A stretch of DNA of 64,000 bases from Carya illinoinensis (Eukaryota; Streptophyta; Magnoliopsida; Fagales; Juglandaceae). The stretch covers positions 6,822,501 to 6,886,500 of the forward strand of contig NC_056764.1 in the NCBI RefSeq assembly GCF_018687715.1. Reading direction: 5' to 3'. Positions 34,602 to 46,800 of this stretch are shown in pieces. Under the pieces are notes generated by a model, which was given only the letters and a program-made list of their open reading frames with translations, had not been told where the DNA came from and made no database searches. The translations under genes were made by a program, and so were the position numbers. How positions within the stretch are numbered: the stretch's first letter is position 1; every line of letters begins with the position of its first letter.

Positions 34602-37600
34602 TGTAACAGCCCGTTAGAAATTCAATTGTGAAATTTTTATTAGTTTTAGGAACCTCGTGAAGACCCCGTAAGTTTTCACGAATCCATTAATCGTATAGGT
34701 TTTTGTCTAACTACATAGTTAGTATTATTATTTACTATAGTATCAGAAGTGTATTTTGATTATTGGAGATAGTTAGAAGTGTTAAAATGTATTATGGTTT
34801 GTGCCATTAGACTTGGAGGGTTATTTAAGGTATTATGGCGCAATAACATTTTTTCATAATTTCGGGCGAAACGTCTGTTCTAAACTGTAAATATTATTGG
34901 ATAAAACTATCTTAAGCTAATTTTGTGGATATTATTGGATAAAAATATTTTAAGCTAATTTCGTGCATATTATTGGGTAAAAATATCTTGAACTGATTTT
35001 TATAGATATTATTAGATAAAAATATCTTAAGCTGATTTTTTTGGATAGAAATATCTTGAACAAATTTTTATAGATATTTTTGAGTAGGAGAAACCTACAC
35101 TCAACTCTCACTCCAGCCTCATCCTCTTCTATATCTCTTCCATAAGTATCTCCAGCCACCCCCCATGAAATTATCTCATTTACACTTTCCATTAAAAGAA
35201 TATCAAACACTCTCTCTCGGACAGCTTTTAGGAGTTCTTTTGCACACCCATTTCGAAATTTTTGTAAGTGTTTTATCATAAAGTCTCCTTCATATAATTT
35301 GTTCCTTTCTTAGTCTAGTTTACGTGGATATCTTATTTGTCCCATTTGAAAATCATTTGGTCAATAAAATATTGTGTAAACTATAGAAAGGTCATTCTGG
35401 GAGATAAACTAGAGAATATGTTATAGTTTGGAGTTTTTGACCAAGCTAATGGATAGATATTGGTCCGAAATTTTTATGGAGTATTGTTAATATGTGTATA
35501 TGATTATTGGTTGAGGATTTTTACATGATTAAAGGTCTTGATGAAATATTTTCTTAGATTTAGAAACTTAGAAACTGGAAGAGGAAAAACAGTTTCTATT
35601 TTGAGAAAGTTTACCTCTTTGGTGGTCTAAACCTATTCCAATGACTTTGATAATTTTATTGGAGGATCCTAAGCATCTTATATATATTTTATATTATTAT
35701 TTTGAAGATATTTGATATTATTTTCAAAGATATGAAATTTTATACAAAGAGATATTCAAATAAGCCAAAGTGCGGATGTTCTTGGCTAAATTTATATTTT
35801 GGTTAATTTTTAACCATGTGATCTTAAATTAGAAGCTTATATATGTTTTAGGACATCTTTTTAAACCATGTGATGGTTTTTTTTTAAGATCACATCTTTA
35901 TAAGTCATAGATCAAAAGGTTAATCAAAACAAGTTAGAAACAAAAATCAATGGAAATAGCATATGGGAATTTCGGCCCTATGGAGTTTTAATAGTTGTAA
36001 TTAGTTTTAAATTTTTTTAAATTGATATTTGAGTTGAGGATAAAATTTACATGATGCATGTAAATTTTGGTGACTTTTGGAGTTAGTATGCAAAATCTTT
36101 AAGTTATGAGTAAAACGGTCATTTTCCTACATGTAGAGAGTAAAATGGAAATTTTACTCTTTAAGTTAGTATTTTCCATATTTCAAGTTATTAGTGATTT
36201 AGTGCTAACTTTTAGAATCACTAATTACAGTCCCTCGTGATCGCGCTTGAGGTTTTATAAGAAACGCGGAGATCGAGGTAAGTTAACTTTTAACTTACTA
36301 GCAGTCTACTGTGTATGTGTGCTAAGTAAAGGAACTACAGTGTATGTATGTGTGTTATCATATATGTCATGCCATGTCAAGTTATCACGTAATTGTCTAT
36401 TATATAGAATTTATTCTGTCATCAATTTTTATCTGTTACATAATATATTCTGTCATATTACTGTACCTTATAAGTACGTCATGCTAAGTATGTTATCTAT
36501 TACATGTATGTCAAGTCATGTAATATTCACTGTTGCAAGTATGTTATGTTAAATATGTTGTCTATTATATGTTATGTCATGTTACGAAATGTTTCTATCT
36601 CAAGTTGGTCATGTATTTCAAGTTATGTTCAAGTCACGTTATGTTACGTCAGGGATTCAGTCTTTTCGTATTCCAGTCAAGTTTCATCTTGAGTACATTT
36701 AGTTTCGTGGGGTCCACAATATCTGTGGCACACGAAGTATGGAGTCACAGCAATTATGACGAATACACTACGTGAGACACAGTAATTGTGACGTGTAGAA
36801 TACATGGGGCCACAACAACTGTGGAGTATGTATTTACACGTAAAATACATGAGTCCACAATAATTATAGAGTATGTATTTTTCATGTTAAGTCAAGTTTG
36901 TGTAGAATACATGAGGCCACAACAACTGTGGAGTATGTATTTACACGTAGAATACATGGGGTCATAACAACTGTGGAGTATGTATTTTTCATGTTAAGTC
37001 AAGTTTCAGAACAAGTTCATGATAAGTCAAGTTTCATATCACGTTCATGTTAAGTCAAGTTTTAGAACAAGTTCATGATAAGATAAATTTCATATCATGT
37101 TCATGTTAATTCAAGTTTCAGAGTAAGTTCATGCTAAGTCAAGTTTCAGATCAAGTTCATGTCAAATCAAGTTCAGTTCATGTTTCAATTTAAGTTATGT
37201 CAATTATGATATATTGTACGCCAAGTTATGCTTTAATTACTTATGAATTTGATTATGCATTTATGCTTTTACTGTCATCCATGCATCATTCGCTTGTGTG
37301 GAAGTTTTTTGTTAACTTACTGAGATTTGTAATCAAATCTCACTTTGGTAGTCCCAACTACCATTCCCCCCGAATGGTAGATCTTGTTACAGGACCTGAA
37401 GGAGAATCAGGAGCTGATCAACTAGGCACAGTTGACTAAGCGACGGTTCGACGTCAATGTTAATATAGTAGTTAACGTAAATTATTACTTGTACGATGGA
37501 GTTACATCTCTAATACTTTTTGGATCATAACCATTTTGGACTAGTGTTGTGATCTTAGTTGTTCAATGGATTTTTATGTATGAAGTATGTTTTAAGCATT

Positions 37601-37791
37601 TGGGATATTTTCAATTTGGTGCATAGTATTGCTAAAGAAAAAAATTATCCGTTGTGAATATTGCATAATGTTAGATGCATGTTAGGAACATTGCATCTTA
37701 TATGTCATGAACGGGGGCAGGTAACCTTGTGTTGCATGTCTCGACGCTTCAAATGTCCGTCCGATCCCAAACGAAATTTGGGGGCGTCACA
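34602..37791 (+). repeat. Gypsy 5' LTR (3.19 kb)
   Basis: It runs from TGTAACAGCCCGTTAG to GGGGGCGTCACA. It is homologous along its length to 43806-47080 and, inverted, to 38189-41680. It includes a hairpin minisatellite (36797-36990, four units) and a region of repeated TTCATG[T/A]TAAGTCAAGTTTCA words (36985-37175). Short open frames in it recur in the other LTRs and are not genes. Confidence 0.92.
36797..36990. repeat. Hairpin minisatellite in the 5' LTR, four units
   Basis: The ~45-bp unit carries AATACATG...CCACAACAACTGTGG...TATGTATT. It contains a perfect 5-bp stem CCACA/TGTGG around an ACAAC loop, and an outer AATACAT/ATGTATT stem. One of the four units here is degenerate (CCACAATAATTATAG). 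Confidence 0.85.
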
Positions 37792-37794
37792 GGG

Positions 37795-37806
37795 TGGTAT
37801 CAGAGC
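37795..37806 (+). promoter_or_regulatory. Gypsy primer-binding site
   Basis: TGGTATCAGAGC, an exact match to the usual initiator-methionine tRNA primer-binding site, three bases after the end of the 5' LTR. Confidence 0.92.
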
Positions 37807-37934
37807 AATACGTCTCTGGGCAGTAAATCCACATGTACTAACGAAATGCACCAAACATTAGGCTTGAAATTTTAGTCGTCAGTAGGCTTGAATTTCTTAA
37901 GGTATAAAAGGCAGTATGTGGTTTTAATACATAT

Positions 37935-38188
37935 ACTGTGTGTTTCAAGAAGGGACACATGACTCGTGATAGAATACCTCGAAATCGTAAGGGAGATAAC
38001 AATCAAGAGGATTAGAATTTCCCGATGGACGAAGGATTAGTTGAGGTGGTAAGTTTGCTGACCAACGTGTTTAGATATCCACAACTACGGCAAGTGCACA
38101 TACCCATTAGAGTATATGCTGTCACTCAGAGAGACGTAGATGCTGGCACCCCAGGAACTGCAGGAGCTGGTATCGACACTGGTATTTT
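37935..38188 (+). pseudogene. Degenerate gypsy gag end with zinc-knuckle remnant
   Basis: One frame gives CFKKGHMTRD at 37941-37970, the recognisable half of a CCHC knuckle. The first and last Cys positions are altered, and a TAG follows about 15 codons later. Further on, RVYAVTQRDVDA (about 38120-38155) resembles the gag/protease junction of chromovirus-type elements. The frame is then cut at 38188 by the inserted solo LTR. The rest of gag and all of pol are absent. Confidence 0.6.
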
Positions 38189-38879
38189 TGTGACGCCCCC
38201 AAATTCCGTTTAGGATTGGACGGACATTTGAAGCGTCGAGACATGTAACACAAGGTTACCTGCCCCCATTCATGACATATAAGATGCAATGTTCCTAACA
38301 TGCATCTAACATTATGCAATATCCGCAGCGGATAAATTATTTCTTTAGCAATACTATGCACCAAATTGAAAATATTCTAAATGCTTAAAACATACTTGAT
38401 ATATAAAGACTTATTGAACAACTATGATCATAACACTAGTCCAAAATGATTATGATTCAAAAAGTACTGGAGATGCAACTCCATCGTACAAGTAGTAATT
38501 TACGTTAACTATTATATTAACATTGTCGTCGCATCGTCGCTCAGTCAACTGTGTTTAGTTGGTCAGCTCCTGATTCTTCTTCAGATCCTGTAACAAGTTC
38601 TACCATTCAGGGGGAATGGTAGTTGGGACTCCCACAGTGAGATTTGATTACAAATCTCAGCAAGTTAACAAAAAACTTCCACACAGGCTAATGATGCATA
38701 GAAGACAGTAAAAGCATAAATACATAATCAAATTCATAAGTAATTAAAGCATAACTTGGCATACAACATAGCATAATTGACATAACTTAAATTGAAACAT
38801 GAACTGAACTTGACTTGACATGAACTTGATCTGAAATTTGACTTATCATGAACTTGTTCTGAAACTTGACTTAACATGA

Positions 38880-39200
38880 AAAATACATACTCCACAGTTG
38901 TTGTGGTCCCATGTATTCTATGTGTAAATGCATACTCCACAGTTATTGTGGCCCAATGTATTTTACACAAACTTGACTTAACATGAAAAATACATACTCC
39001 ACAGTTGTTGTGGCCCCATGTATTCTATGTGTAAATACATACTCCACAGTTGTTGTGGCCCCATGTATTCTACACAAACTTGACTGAACATGAAAAATAC
39101 ATACTCCACAGTTGTTGTGGCCCCATGTATTATACGAAAACTTATTCTTTAACTGCTTAAATACATATTCCACAGTTGTTGTGGCCCCATGTATTCTACG
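38880..39200. repeat. Hairpin minisatellite in the solo LTR, about six units
   Basis: Reverse-complement version of the LTR array: AATACATACTCCACAGTTGTTGTGG...CCATGTATT repeated about six times, with spacers alternating between short and long forms. Two further eroded CACAATTGTTGTG units follow to about 39260. Confidence 0.85.
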
Positions 39201-40982
39201 TGTCACAATTGCTGTGTCTCACGTAGTGTATGCGTCACAATTGTTGTGACCCCATACATAAGTAATCAAGATGAAACGTGACTGGAATACGAAAGGACTG
39301 AAGCCCTGACGTAACATAACGTGACTTGAACATAACTTGAAATACATGACCAACTTGAGATAAAAACATTTAGTAACATGGCATAACATATAATAGACAA
39401 CATATTTAACATGACATACCTGCAACAGTGAATATTACATGACTTGACATACATGTAATAGATGGCATACTTAGCATGACGTACTTGTAATGTACAGTAA
39501 TACATAACATAATATATTATGTAACAAATAAAAATTGATGACAGAATAAATTCTGTATAATAGACAATTACGTGAAAACTTGGGATGGCATGACATATAT
39601 GATAACACACATACATACACTGTAGTTCCTTTACTTAGCACACATACATAATAAATTGCTAGTAAGTTAAAAGCTAACTTACCCCGATCTCCGCGTTTCT
39701 TATAAAACCTTAAGCGCGATCACGAGGAACTGTAATTAGTGATTCTAAAAGTTAGCACTAAAAGTTAGCATGTAGGAAAATGACCGTTTTACCCATAACT
39801 TAAGGATTTTGCATACTAACTCTAAAATTCACCAAAATTTACATGCCTCATGTAAATTTTATCCTCAATTCATAAATCAATTTAGAAAAATTTAAAACTA
39901 ATCACAACTATTAAAACTCCATAGGGCCGAAATTCTCATATGTTATTTCTATTGATTTTTGTTTCTAACTTGTTTTGATCAACCTTTTGATCTATGACTT
40001 ATAAATATGTGATTTTCAAACCAAACCATCACATGGTTTAAAAAGATGTCCTAAAACATATATAAGCTTCTAATTCAAGATCACATGGTTAAAAATTAAC
40101 CAAAACATAAATTTAGCCAAGAACATCCACACTTTGGCTTATTTGAATATCTCTTTACATAAAATTTCATATCTTTGAAACTAACATCAAATATATTCAA
40201 AATAATAATATAACATGTATATAAGATGCTTAGGATCCTCCAATAAAATTATCAAAGTCATTGGAATAGGTTTAAACCACCAAAGAGTTAAACTTTCTCA
40301 AAACAGAGACTGTTTTTCCTCTTCCAGTTTCTAAGTTTCTAAATCTAAGAAAATCTTTCATCAAAACATTTAATCATGCAAAAATATTCAACCAATAGTC
40401 ATATATACATGTTAACAATACTCCATAAAAATTTCGGACCAATATCTATCCATTAGCTTGGTCAAAAACTCCAAACTATAACATATTCTCCAGTTTATCT
40501 CCTAGAATGACCTTTTTATAGTTTACACAATATTTGATTGACCAAATTATTTTCAAATGAGACAAATAAGATATCCATGTAAACTAGACTAAAAAAGGAA
40601 CAACTTATATGAAGGAAACTTTATGATAAAACTCTTACAAAAGTTTCGAAATGGGGGTGCAAAAGAACTCCTAAAAGCTGTCCGAGAGAAAGTGTTTGAT
40701 ATTCTTTTAAAGGAATGTGTAAATGAAGATAAGTTCGTGGGTGATGGCTGGAGATGCTTATGGACGAGATAAGGAAGATGATAAGGCTGGAGTTGAGAGT
40801 TGATTGTAGTTTTCTCCTACCTAAAATATCTATAAAAGATTATCTCAAAATATTATATCCAATAATATCTACAAAAATCAGTTTAAGATATTTTCCAAAT
40901 GTGGAGTAGACTTGGAAGAGTAAGGTGGCTAAAATCTTTCCATGTGTATTTTAAATCTCTATTCTTAAGATATTTTCTAAGG

Positions 40983-41203
40983 AAAATTCTTTTTATCATC
41001 CTCACACTTCACCACCACACTTATTTTAATTTTTTTTCATTTTTCTATAATAAATATGTAGTGTGTAGATGATAAATAGAATAATTTAATTAGTTTAATA
41101 AGAATAAAATGAAATAAAAAATAAAAAAAATAAAAAATATTATTTTAATATATAAAGTGTGTGGTGTGAGATGATGTGTAGCATTTCTCATTTTCTAAAT
41201 GTG
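40983..41203. repeat. MITE-like insertion inside the solo LTR
   Basis: Imperfect inverted ends: ATCATCCTCACACTTCACCACCACAC on the left and GTGTGGTGTGAGATGATGTGTAGCAT on the right. The AT-rich middle has no ORF. This segment is missing from the two other LTR copies, which accounts for most of the extra length. Confidence 0.65.
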
Positions 41204-41685
41204 TATTTTGCTTAGGTGTCATGATCTCACACCTTGATTTCCTTCACAATTCCATCTAATGGTTTCTCTTTGTGCCAAGTATCTAATACTATTCATTATG
41301 TGTGGTTAAGATCTTGCCAAGTGTCCAAATAAAATTTCGCTAACCTAATTTGGACATTTCACACTGTGATTTTGAAAACACTGCGCATAGTTGTTTACCG
41401 AGGTAACTATTCACTCCAAAAATAAATGTAATAAACTTAGTACTGAAAAATCCTAAATATTCAATTAAGCCTAGTGGTGTAGACTATAATGTATTCTGAC
41501 ACTTCTAACTATCTCAAATAATTAAAATCGCATTTCTGGCACCATAGTGAGTGATAACACTAACTATTTTGACAGGTTAAAACCTATGCGATTAGTGGAT
41601 TCATGAAAGCTTATAGAGTCTTCACGAGGTTCCTAAAGTCAATAGAAATTCCACAATTGAATTTCTAGCGGGCTGTTACAATTTT

Positions 41686-42640
41686 ACTAGGACCTATATG
41701 TGGTTAAACATAGTTAACGTTGATTTGATTGCAATTGATGGTAATATTGCATTATTGTTATTTTGGAGTAGGTCAAGTCATTGGGTTGGTAAATTGTACA
41801 TTGTTTGATTCAAATGAGTCATTGTTTCTATTAATTGTGGTAGTGCTTGAGAATTCAGCTTGGAAGCTGAATTGTTACCCTAGTAGGAAGAGTAACAATT
41901 TTCATTAGAAGTATTATTATTCATACCAATGTAGATATAGAATACATTTTAGTAATATGAGAAATGATATTTAAGATTGATGAATGGTATTCCACATATT
42001 TGGAGAATTGTTTTGATTCTGAGAATACGATAGAAATTGTGTTTGGAAGAGTAATTTGATTAGGAGAAGCTTTAGCCTTAATAGGATTCATTTATGATAA
42101 TAGTATTACCACGCCGCCAGTAAATGATTTCTGGCAAAGCACTATCTTTATAGATACATAGATCGATCTTCTTTTGAAGACTATTATATGGGGAGTAAAA
42201 TCTTGGTTTTGAGGATTTATGTGAACATTAGGAACAAATCATTTAGAGTTAGAATAATTGATAACTCATGATAGATAGAAGAGTTATGACAATCATAAGA
42301 GAGAAAGTCTCAAGTTTAAGTTATTAACTGGTCAGTTATCGAAGTACCACATAGGAAGCGGACTGATTGTTGCGATTATAAAGAAGTAAGTTAGTCCTAG
42401 ACCAGTAGAACTCCTTGAGATTTTTATTAACTTGAAAATTACTGAGAGTTTGGATATGCATGATTAAATACATATTTATATGAGTCATTGGATCATGTCA
42501 TATATATGAAAATCTCTGAAAGAAATAAAATAGAGCACATAAAACATCTACCAGAAGATAGAAACACAAATATGAATATTTGTGAAGTATTATTTTATTA
42601 TCATAAAGCAAAATTACAGAAATTTGAGGCTCTTTGCCTC
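41686..42640. other. Unassigned interior of the gypsy element
   Basis: Continues the element after the solo LTR. No frame of useful length and no RT, integrase or RNase H motif seen in any frame. It contains TTCAGCTTGGAAGCTGAA, a perfect 18-base palindrome, at about 41856. It probably represents decayed or replaced pol-region DNA. Confidence 0.4.
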
Positions 42641-42655
42641 AATCTTTAAACGCTC

Positions 42656-43042
42656 TTACTCTTTAAAACTTTGCATGTCTTTCCTATCTATAGGAGTAGC
42701 CACTCGAAAAGAAGAGTTAAGCAAAGATTTTAAATCTCTGTTCTCTCGCTTTAGTGCTTCTATCTTCATGTTGGATTCCATAAGAAGCCTCTGAAGGACA
42801 GAAATATTCTCGTGGAGTTTGTCAACCCCACTAGTTCTGGATTGCAGTCGCTGAGAATATGCAACAATGGCTGATGAGTATCGGGTACCGAGACTCACAA
42901 GCTCGTAGATAAGTTCATTATCTGACTTATTAGTCAGATCATTATTGGATTGCATTATAGCACCTACGGAAGAAGCAAAAACAACTAGTGAACGAGGTGC
43001 ATAATACCTCATGTATTGGTAATGAGAAGATTGCTGAGCCAT
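42656..43042 (-). CDS. Antisense ORF of the gypsy element, 128 residues, coiled-coil-like
   Basis: An intact ATG-initiated frame on the strand opposite to the element, between the lost pol region and the 3' LTR. The N-terminal half is SSHYQYMRYYAPRSLVVFASS with a mildly hydrophobic stretch. From about residue 60 the sequence becomes helical and heptad-like (LQSRTSGVDKLHENISVLQ, LLMESNMKIEALKRENRDL), suggesting a short coiled coil. A TATA box lies 102 bases upstream and a tandem repeat array further up. Antisense ORFs near the 3' LTR are known from Tat-lineage gypsy elements (for example Grande and RIRE2); whether this one is related cannot be judged here. Function unknown. Confidence 0.55.
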   Translation of the reverse strand: MAQQSSHYQYMRYYAPRSLVVFASSVGAIMQSNNDLTNKSDNELIYELVSLGTRYSSAIVAYSQRLQSRTSGVDKLHENISVLQRLLMESNMKIEALKRENRDLKSLLNSSFRVATPIDRKDMQSFKE

Positions 43043-43143
43043 TGCAAAGTGAGAAAGCAGAAAGAGATTGCAGAGTAAGAATGCAGACTAATTTCAGAAA
43101 AGTGAAGAAGATGAGATGCGAAAGAAGATGAACTAAATAATTC

Positions 43144-43150
43144 TTTTATA
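43144..43150 (-). promoter_or_regulatory. TATA box upstream of the antisense ORF
   Basis: TATAAAA in the context CTCTATAAAAGAA on the minus strand, about 102 bases before the ATG at 43042. Confidence 0.55.
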
Positions 43151-43202
43151 GAGAAAATTATGACGAATCATCTCTCATGAAGCATTTCTCTACAAGAGAC
43201 AA

Positions 43203-43378
43203 GAGCAATGTAGTATCATAGCTGCGGTGCCTAACAACTACAGAAGAACAAAGTAGTGTCATAGCTATGCGGCGCCTGACAACTACAGAAGAGCAATGTA
43301 GTATCATAGCTGCGACGCCTGACAACTACAGAAAAACAAAGTAGTGTCATAGCTATACGGCGCCTGACAGCTACAGAA
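43203..43378. repeat. Four ~44-bp tandem repeats upstream of the antisense ORF
   Basis: Four units share CAA[T/A]GTAGT[A/G]TCATAGCT and GCCTGACAACTACAGAA. They alternate between a 43- and a 45-bp form, so units 1+2 and 3+4 also form an ~88-bp dimer. The array lies about 55-230 bases upstream of the minus-strand TATA box, where enhancer repeats would sit. Confidence 0.85.
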
Positions 43379-43438
43379 GACCTATAAAAATCATGCAGAT
43401 CAAAGTTGTCTGGTCTAAAACAGAGGGCCATTGATTTT

Positions 43439-43442
<4 letters not shown>

Positions 43443-43472
<30 letters not shown>
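43443..43472. repeat. (GA)n microsatellite in the gypsy interior
   Basis: About 30 bases of GA dinucleotides. Confidence 0.9.
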
Positions 43473-43474
<2 letters not shown>

Positions 43475-43790
43475 TAACGGCTTAATTTTGATGAATTCTC
43501 TACTAACTATGGTATTTACAAGAACACTTAAAGTATATCGCCTATGTTTTTCTAAAGAAGAGTTTCAGAAGATTATTTACTTGAAATTTTAGGTTTGGAA
43601 AGTGTGTCGATACAACTTGGCCAACCTTGTGGAAAGAAGTATAATATAATTGTTAATTAAAGTAAGAGAGTTAAGGAATGACATAATCTTAAAGGCAAAT
43701 ATATACGGGATAGACACCAGGTTGGTAACCAACACCTATTCCTTAACTTGTTATTTCTTACTTATTTCGATTTCGAGGACGAAATTTTTT

Positions 43791-43804
43791 TTTAGGAGGG
43801 GAGA
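43791..43804 (+). promoter_or_regulatory. Gypsy polypurine tract
   Basis: TTAGGAGGGGAGA directly before the 3' LTR, preceded by ATTTCGAGGACGAAATTTT, the usual 3' end of chromovirus-type pol. Confidence 0.85.
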
Positions 43805-43805
43805 T

Positions 43806-46800
43806 TGTAACAGCCCACTAGAAATTCAATTGTGAAATTTCTATTAGTTTTAGGAACCTTGTGAAGATCCCGTAAGTTTTCACGAATCCATTAATCGTAT
43901 AGATTTTTGTCTAACTACATAGTTAGTATTATTATTTACTATGGTATCATAAGTGTGTTTTGATTATTGGAGATAGTTAGAAGTGTTAAAATGTATTATG
44001 GTTTGTGCCATTAGACTCAGAGGGTTATTTAAGATCTTATGGCGTAATAACACTTTTTCATAATTTCGGGCGAAATGTCTGTTCAAAACTGTATATATTA
44101 TTGAATAAAAATATCTTAAACTAATTTTGTGGATATTATTGGATAAAAATATTTTAAGCTAATTTCGTGCATATTATTGGGTAAAAATATCATGAGCTGA
44201 TTTTTATAGATATTATTAGATAAAAATATCTTAAACTGATTTTGTTTTATAGAAATATCTTGAGCTGATTTTTATAGATATTTTTGAGTAGGAAAAACCT
44301 ACACTCAACTCTCACTCCAGCCTCATCCTCTTCTATATCTCTTCCATAAGTATTTCCAGCCACCCCCCCGACAAAATTATCTCATTTAACACTCTCTCTT
44401 GGACAGCTTTTAGGAGTTCTTTTGCACACCTATTTCGAAACTTTTGTAAGTATTTTATCATAAAATCTCCTTCATATAAGTTGTTCATTTCTTAGTCTAG
44501 TTTACGTGGGTATCTTATTTGTCTCATTTGAAGATCATTTAGTCAGTAAAATATTGTGTAAACTATAGAAAGGTCATTCTGGGAGATAAACTGGAGAATA
44601 TGTTATAGTTTGGAGTTTTTGACCAAGCTAATGGATAGATATTGGTCCGAAATTTTTATGGAGTATTGTTAACATGTGTATATGATTATTGGTTGAGAAT
44701 TTTTACATGATTAAAGGTCTTGATAAAAGATTTTCTTAGATTTAGAAACTTAGAAACTGGAACAAGAAAAACAGTTTCTATTTTGAAAAAGTTTAACTCT
44801 TTGGTGGTCTAAACCTATTCCAATGACTTTGATAATTTTATTGGAGGATCCTAAGCATCTTATATACATTTTATATTATTATTTTGAAGATATTTGATGT
44901 TATTTTCAAAGATATGAAATTTTATACAAATAGATATTCAAATAAGCTAAAGTGTGGATGTTCTCGGCTAAATTTATGTTTTGATTAATTTTTAACCATG
45001 TGATCTTGAATTAGAAGCTTATATATATTTTAGGACATCTTTTTAAACCATGTGGTGGTTTGGTTTGAAGATCACATCTTTATAAGTTATAGATCAAAAG
45101 GTTAATCAAAACAAGTTAGAAACAAAAATCAATGGAAATAGCATATGGGAATTTCGGCCCTATGGAGTTTTAATAGTTGTGATTAGTTTTAATTTTTTTT
45201 AAATTGATATTTGAGTTGAGGATAAAATTTACATGAGGCATGTAAATTTTGGTGACTTTTGGAGTTAGTATGCAAAATCTTTAAGTTATGGGTAAAACGG
45301 TCCTTTTCCTACATGTAGAGAGTAAAATAGAAATTTTACTCTCTAAGTTAGTATTTTCCATATTTCAAGTTATTAGTGATTTAGTGCTAACTTTTAGAAT
45401 CACTAATTACAGTTTCTCGTGATCGCGCTTGAGGTTTTATAAGAAACGCAGAAATCGAGGTAAGCTACTTTTTAACTTACTAGCAGTCTACTGTGTATGT
45501 GTGCTAAGTAAAAGAACTACAGTGTATGTATGTGTGTTATCATATATGTCATGCCATGTCAAGTTATCACGTAATTGTCTCTTATACAGAATTTATTCTG
45601 TCATCAATTTTTATCTGTTACATAATATATTCTGTCATATTACTGTACCTTACAAGTACGTCATGCTAAGTATGTCATCTATTACATGTATGTCAAGTCA
45701 TATAATATTCACTGTTGCAAGTACGTCATGTTAAATATGTTGTCTATTATATGTTATGCCATATTACGAAATGTTTCTATCTCAAGTTGGTCATATATTT
45801 CAAGTTATGTTCAAGTCACGTTATGTTACGTCAGGGCTTCAGTCCTTTCGTATTCCAGTCACGTTTCATCTTGAGTACATTCAGTTTCGTGGGGTCCACA
45901 ACATCTGTGGCACGCGAAGTATAGGGTCACAGTAATTGTGATGCATACACTATGTGAGACACAATAATTGTGACGTGTAGAATACATGGGGCCACAACAA
46001 CTGTGGAGTATGTATTTAACTGCATTGTGATGTGTAGAATACATGGGGCCACAACAACTGTGGAGTATGTATTTACACGTAAAATACATGGGACCACAAC
46101 AACTGTGGAGTATGTATTTTTCATGTTAAGTCAATACATGGGGCCACAACAACTGTGGAGTATGTATTTTTCATGTTAAGTCAAGTTTGTGTAGAATACA
46201 TGGGGCCACAACAACTGTGGAGTATGTATTTACACGTAGAATACATGGGGCCACAACAACTGTGGAGTTTGTATTTTTCATGTTAAGTCAAGTTTCAGAA
46301 CAAGTTCATGATAAGTCAAGTTTCATATCACGTTCATGTTAAGTCAAGTTTCAGAACAAGTTCATGATAAGTTAAGTTTCATATCATGTTCATGTTAATT
46401 CAAGTTTCAGAACAAGTTCATGCTAAGTCAAGTTTCAGATCAAGTTCATGTCAAGTCAAATTCAGTTCATGTTTCAATTCAAGTTATGTTAATTATGTTA
46501 TGTTGTACGCCAAGTTATGTTTTAATTACTTATGAATTTGATTATGCATTTATACTTTTACTGTCATTCATGCATCATTCGCTTGTGTGGAAGTTTTTTG
46601 TTAATTTACTGAGATTTGTAATCAAATCTCACTTTGGTAGTCCCAACTACCATTCCCCCCGATTGGTAGATCTTGTTACAGGACCTGAAGGAGAATCAGG
46701 AGCTGATCAACTAGACACAGTTGACTAAGCGAAGGTGCGACGTCAATGTTAATATAGTAGTTAACGTAAATTACTACTTGTACGATGGAGTTGCATCTCT

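Larger units (their letters stand above)
38189..41680 (-). mobile_element. Inverted solo LTR of the same gypsy family
   Basis: On the plus strand it reads TGTGACGCCCCC...GGGCTGTTACA, the reverse complement of the flanking LTRs. It is bounded by a perfect 5-bp duplication ATTTT (38184-38188 and 41681-41685). It is 3.49 kb, longer than its relatives mainly because of a small inserted repeat at about 40983-41203. No internal region accompanies it, so it is a solo LTR left by recombination of a full element that had inserted in reverse into its relative. Confidence 0.92.

Noticed and set aside
36247..36775. Open frames in the gypsy 5' LTR and the same frames at 45429-45924 and 39219-39616
   Set aside because: They recur only because the three LTRs are copies. 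They are low-complexity, have no family motif, and lie outside the coding part of the element.
38189..41680. Interpreting the inverted LTR as one end of a large foldback transposon
   Set aside because: It has its own perfect 5-bp duplication and sits between a PBS and a PPT of the outer element, so a nested solo LTR explains it better.
43203..43378. CRISPR-like appearance of the four repeats
   Set aside because: Repeats are contiguous without unique spacers, and the genome is eukaryotic; it is a tandem array.
45859..46179. Repetitive frames with GATTTVEYVF-type repeats
   Set aside because: Translation of the hairpin minisatellite, open in several frames on both strands.
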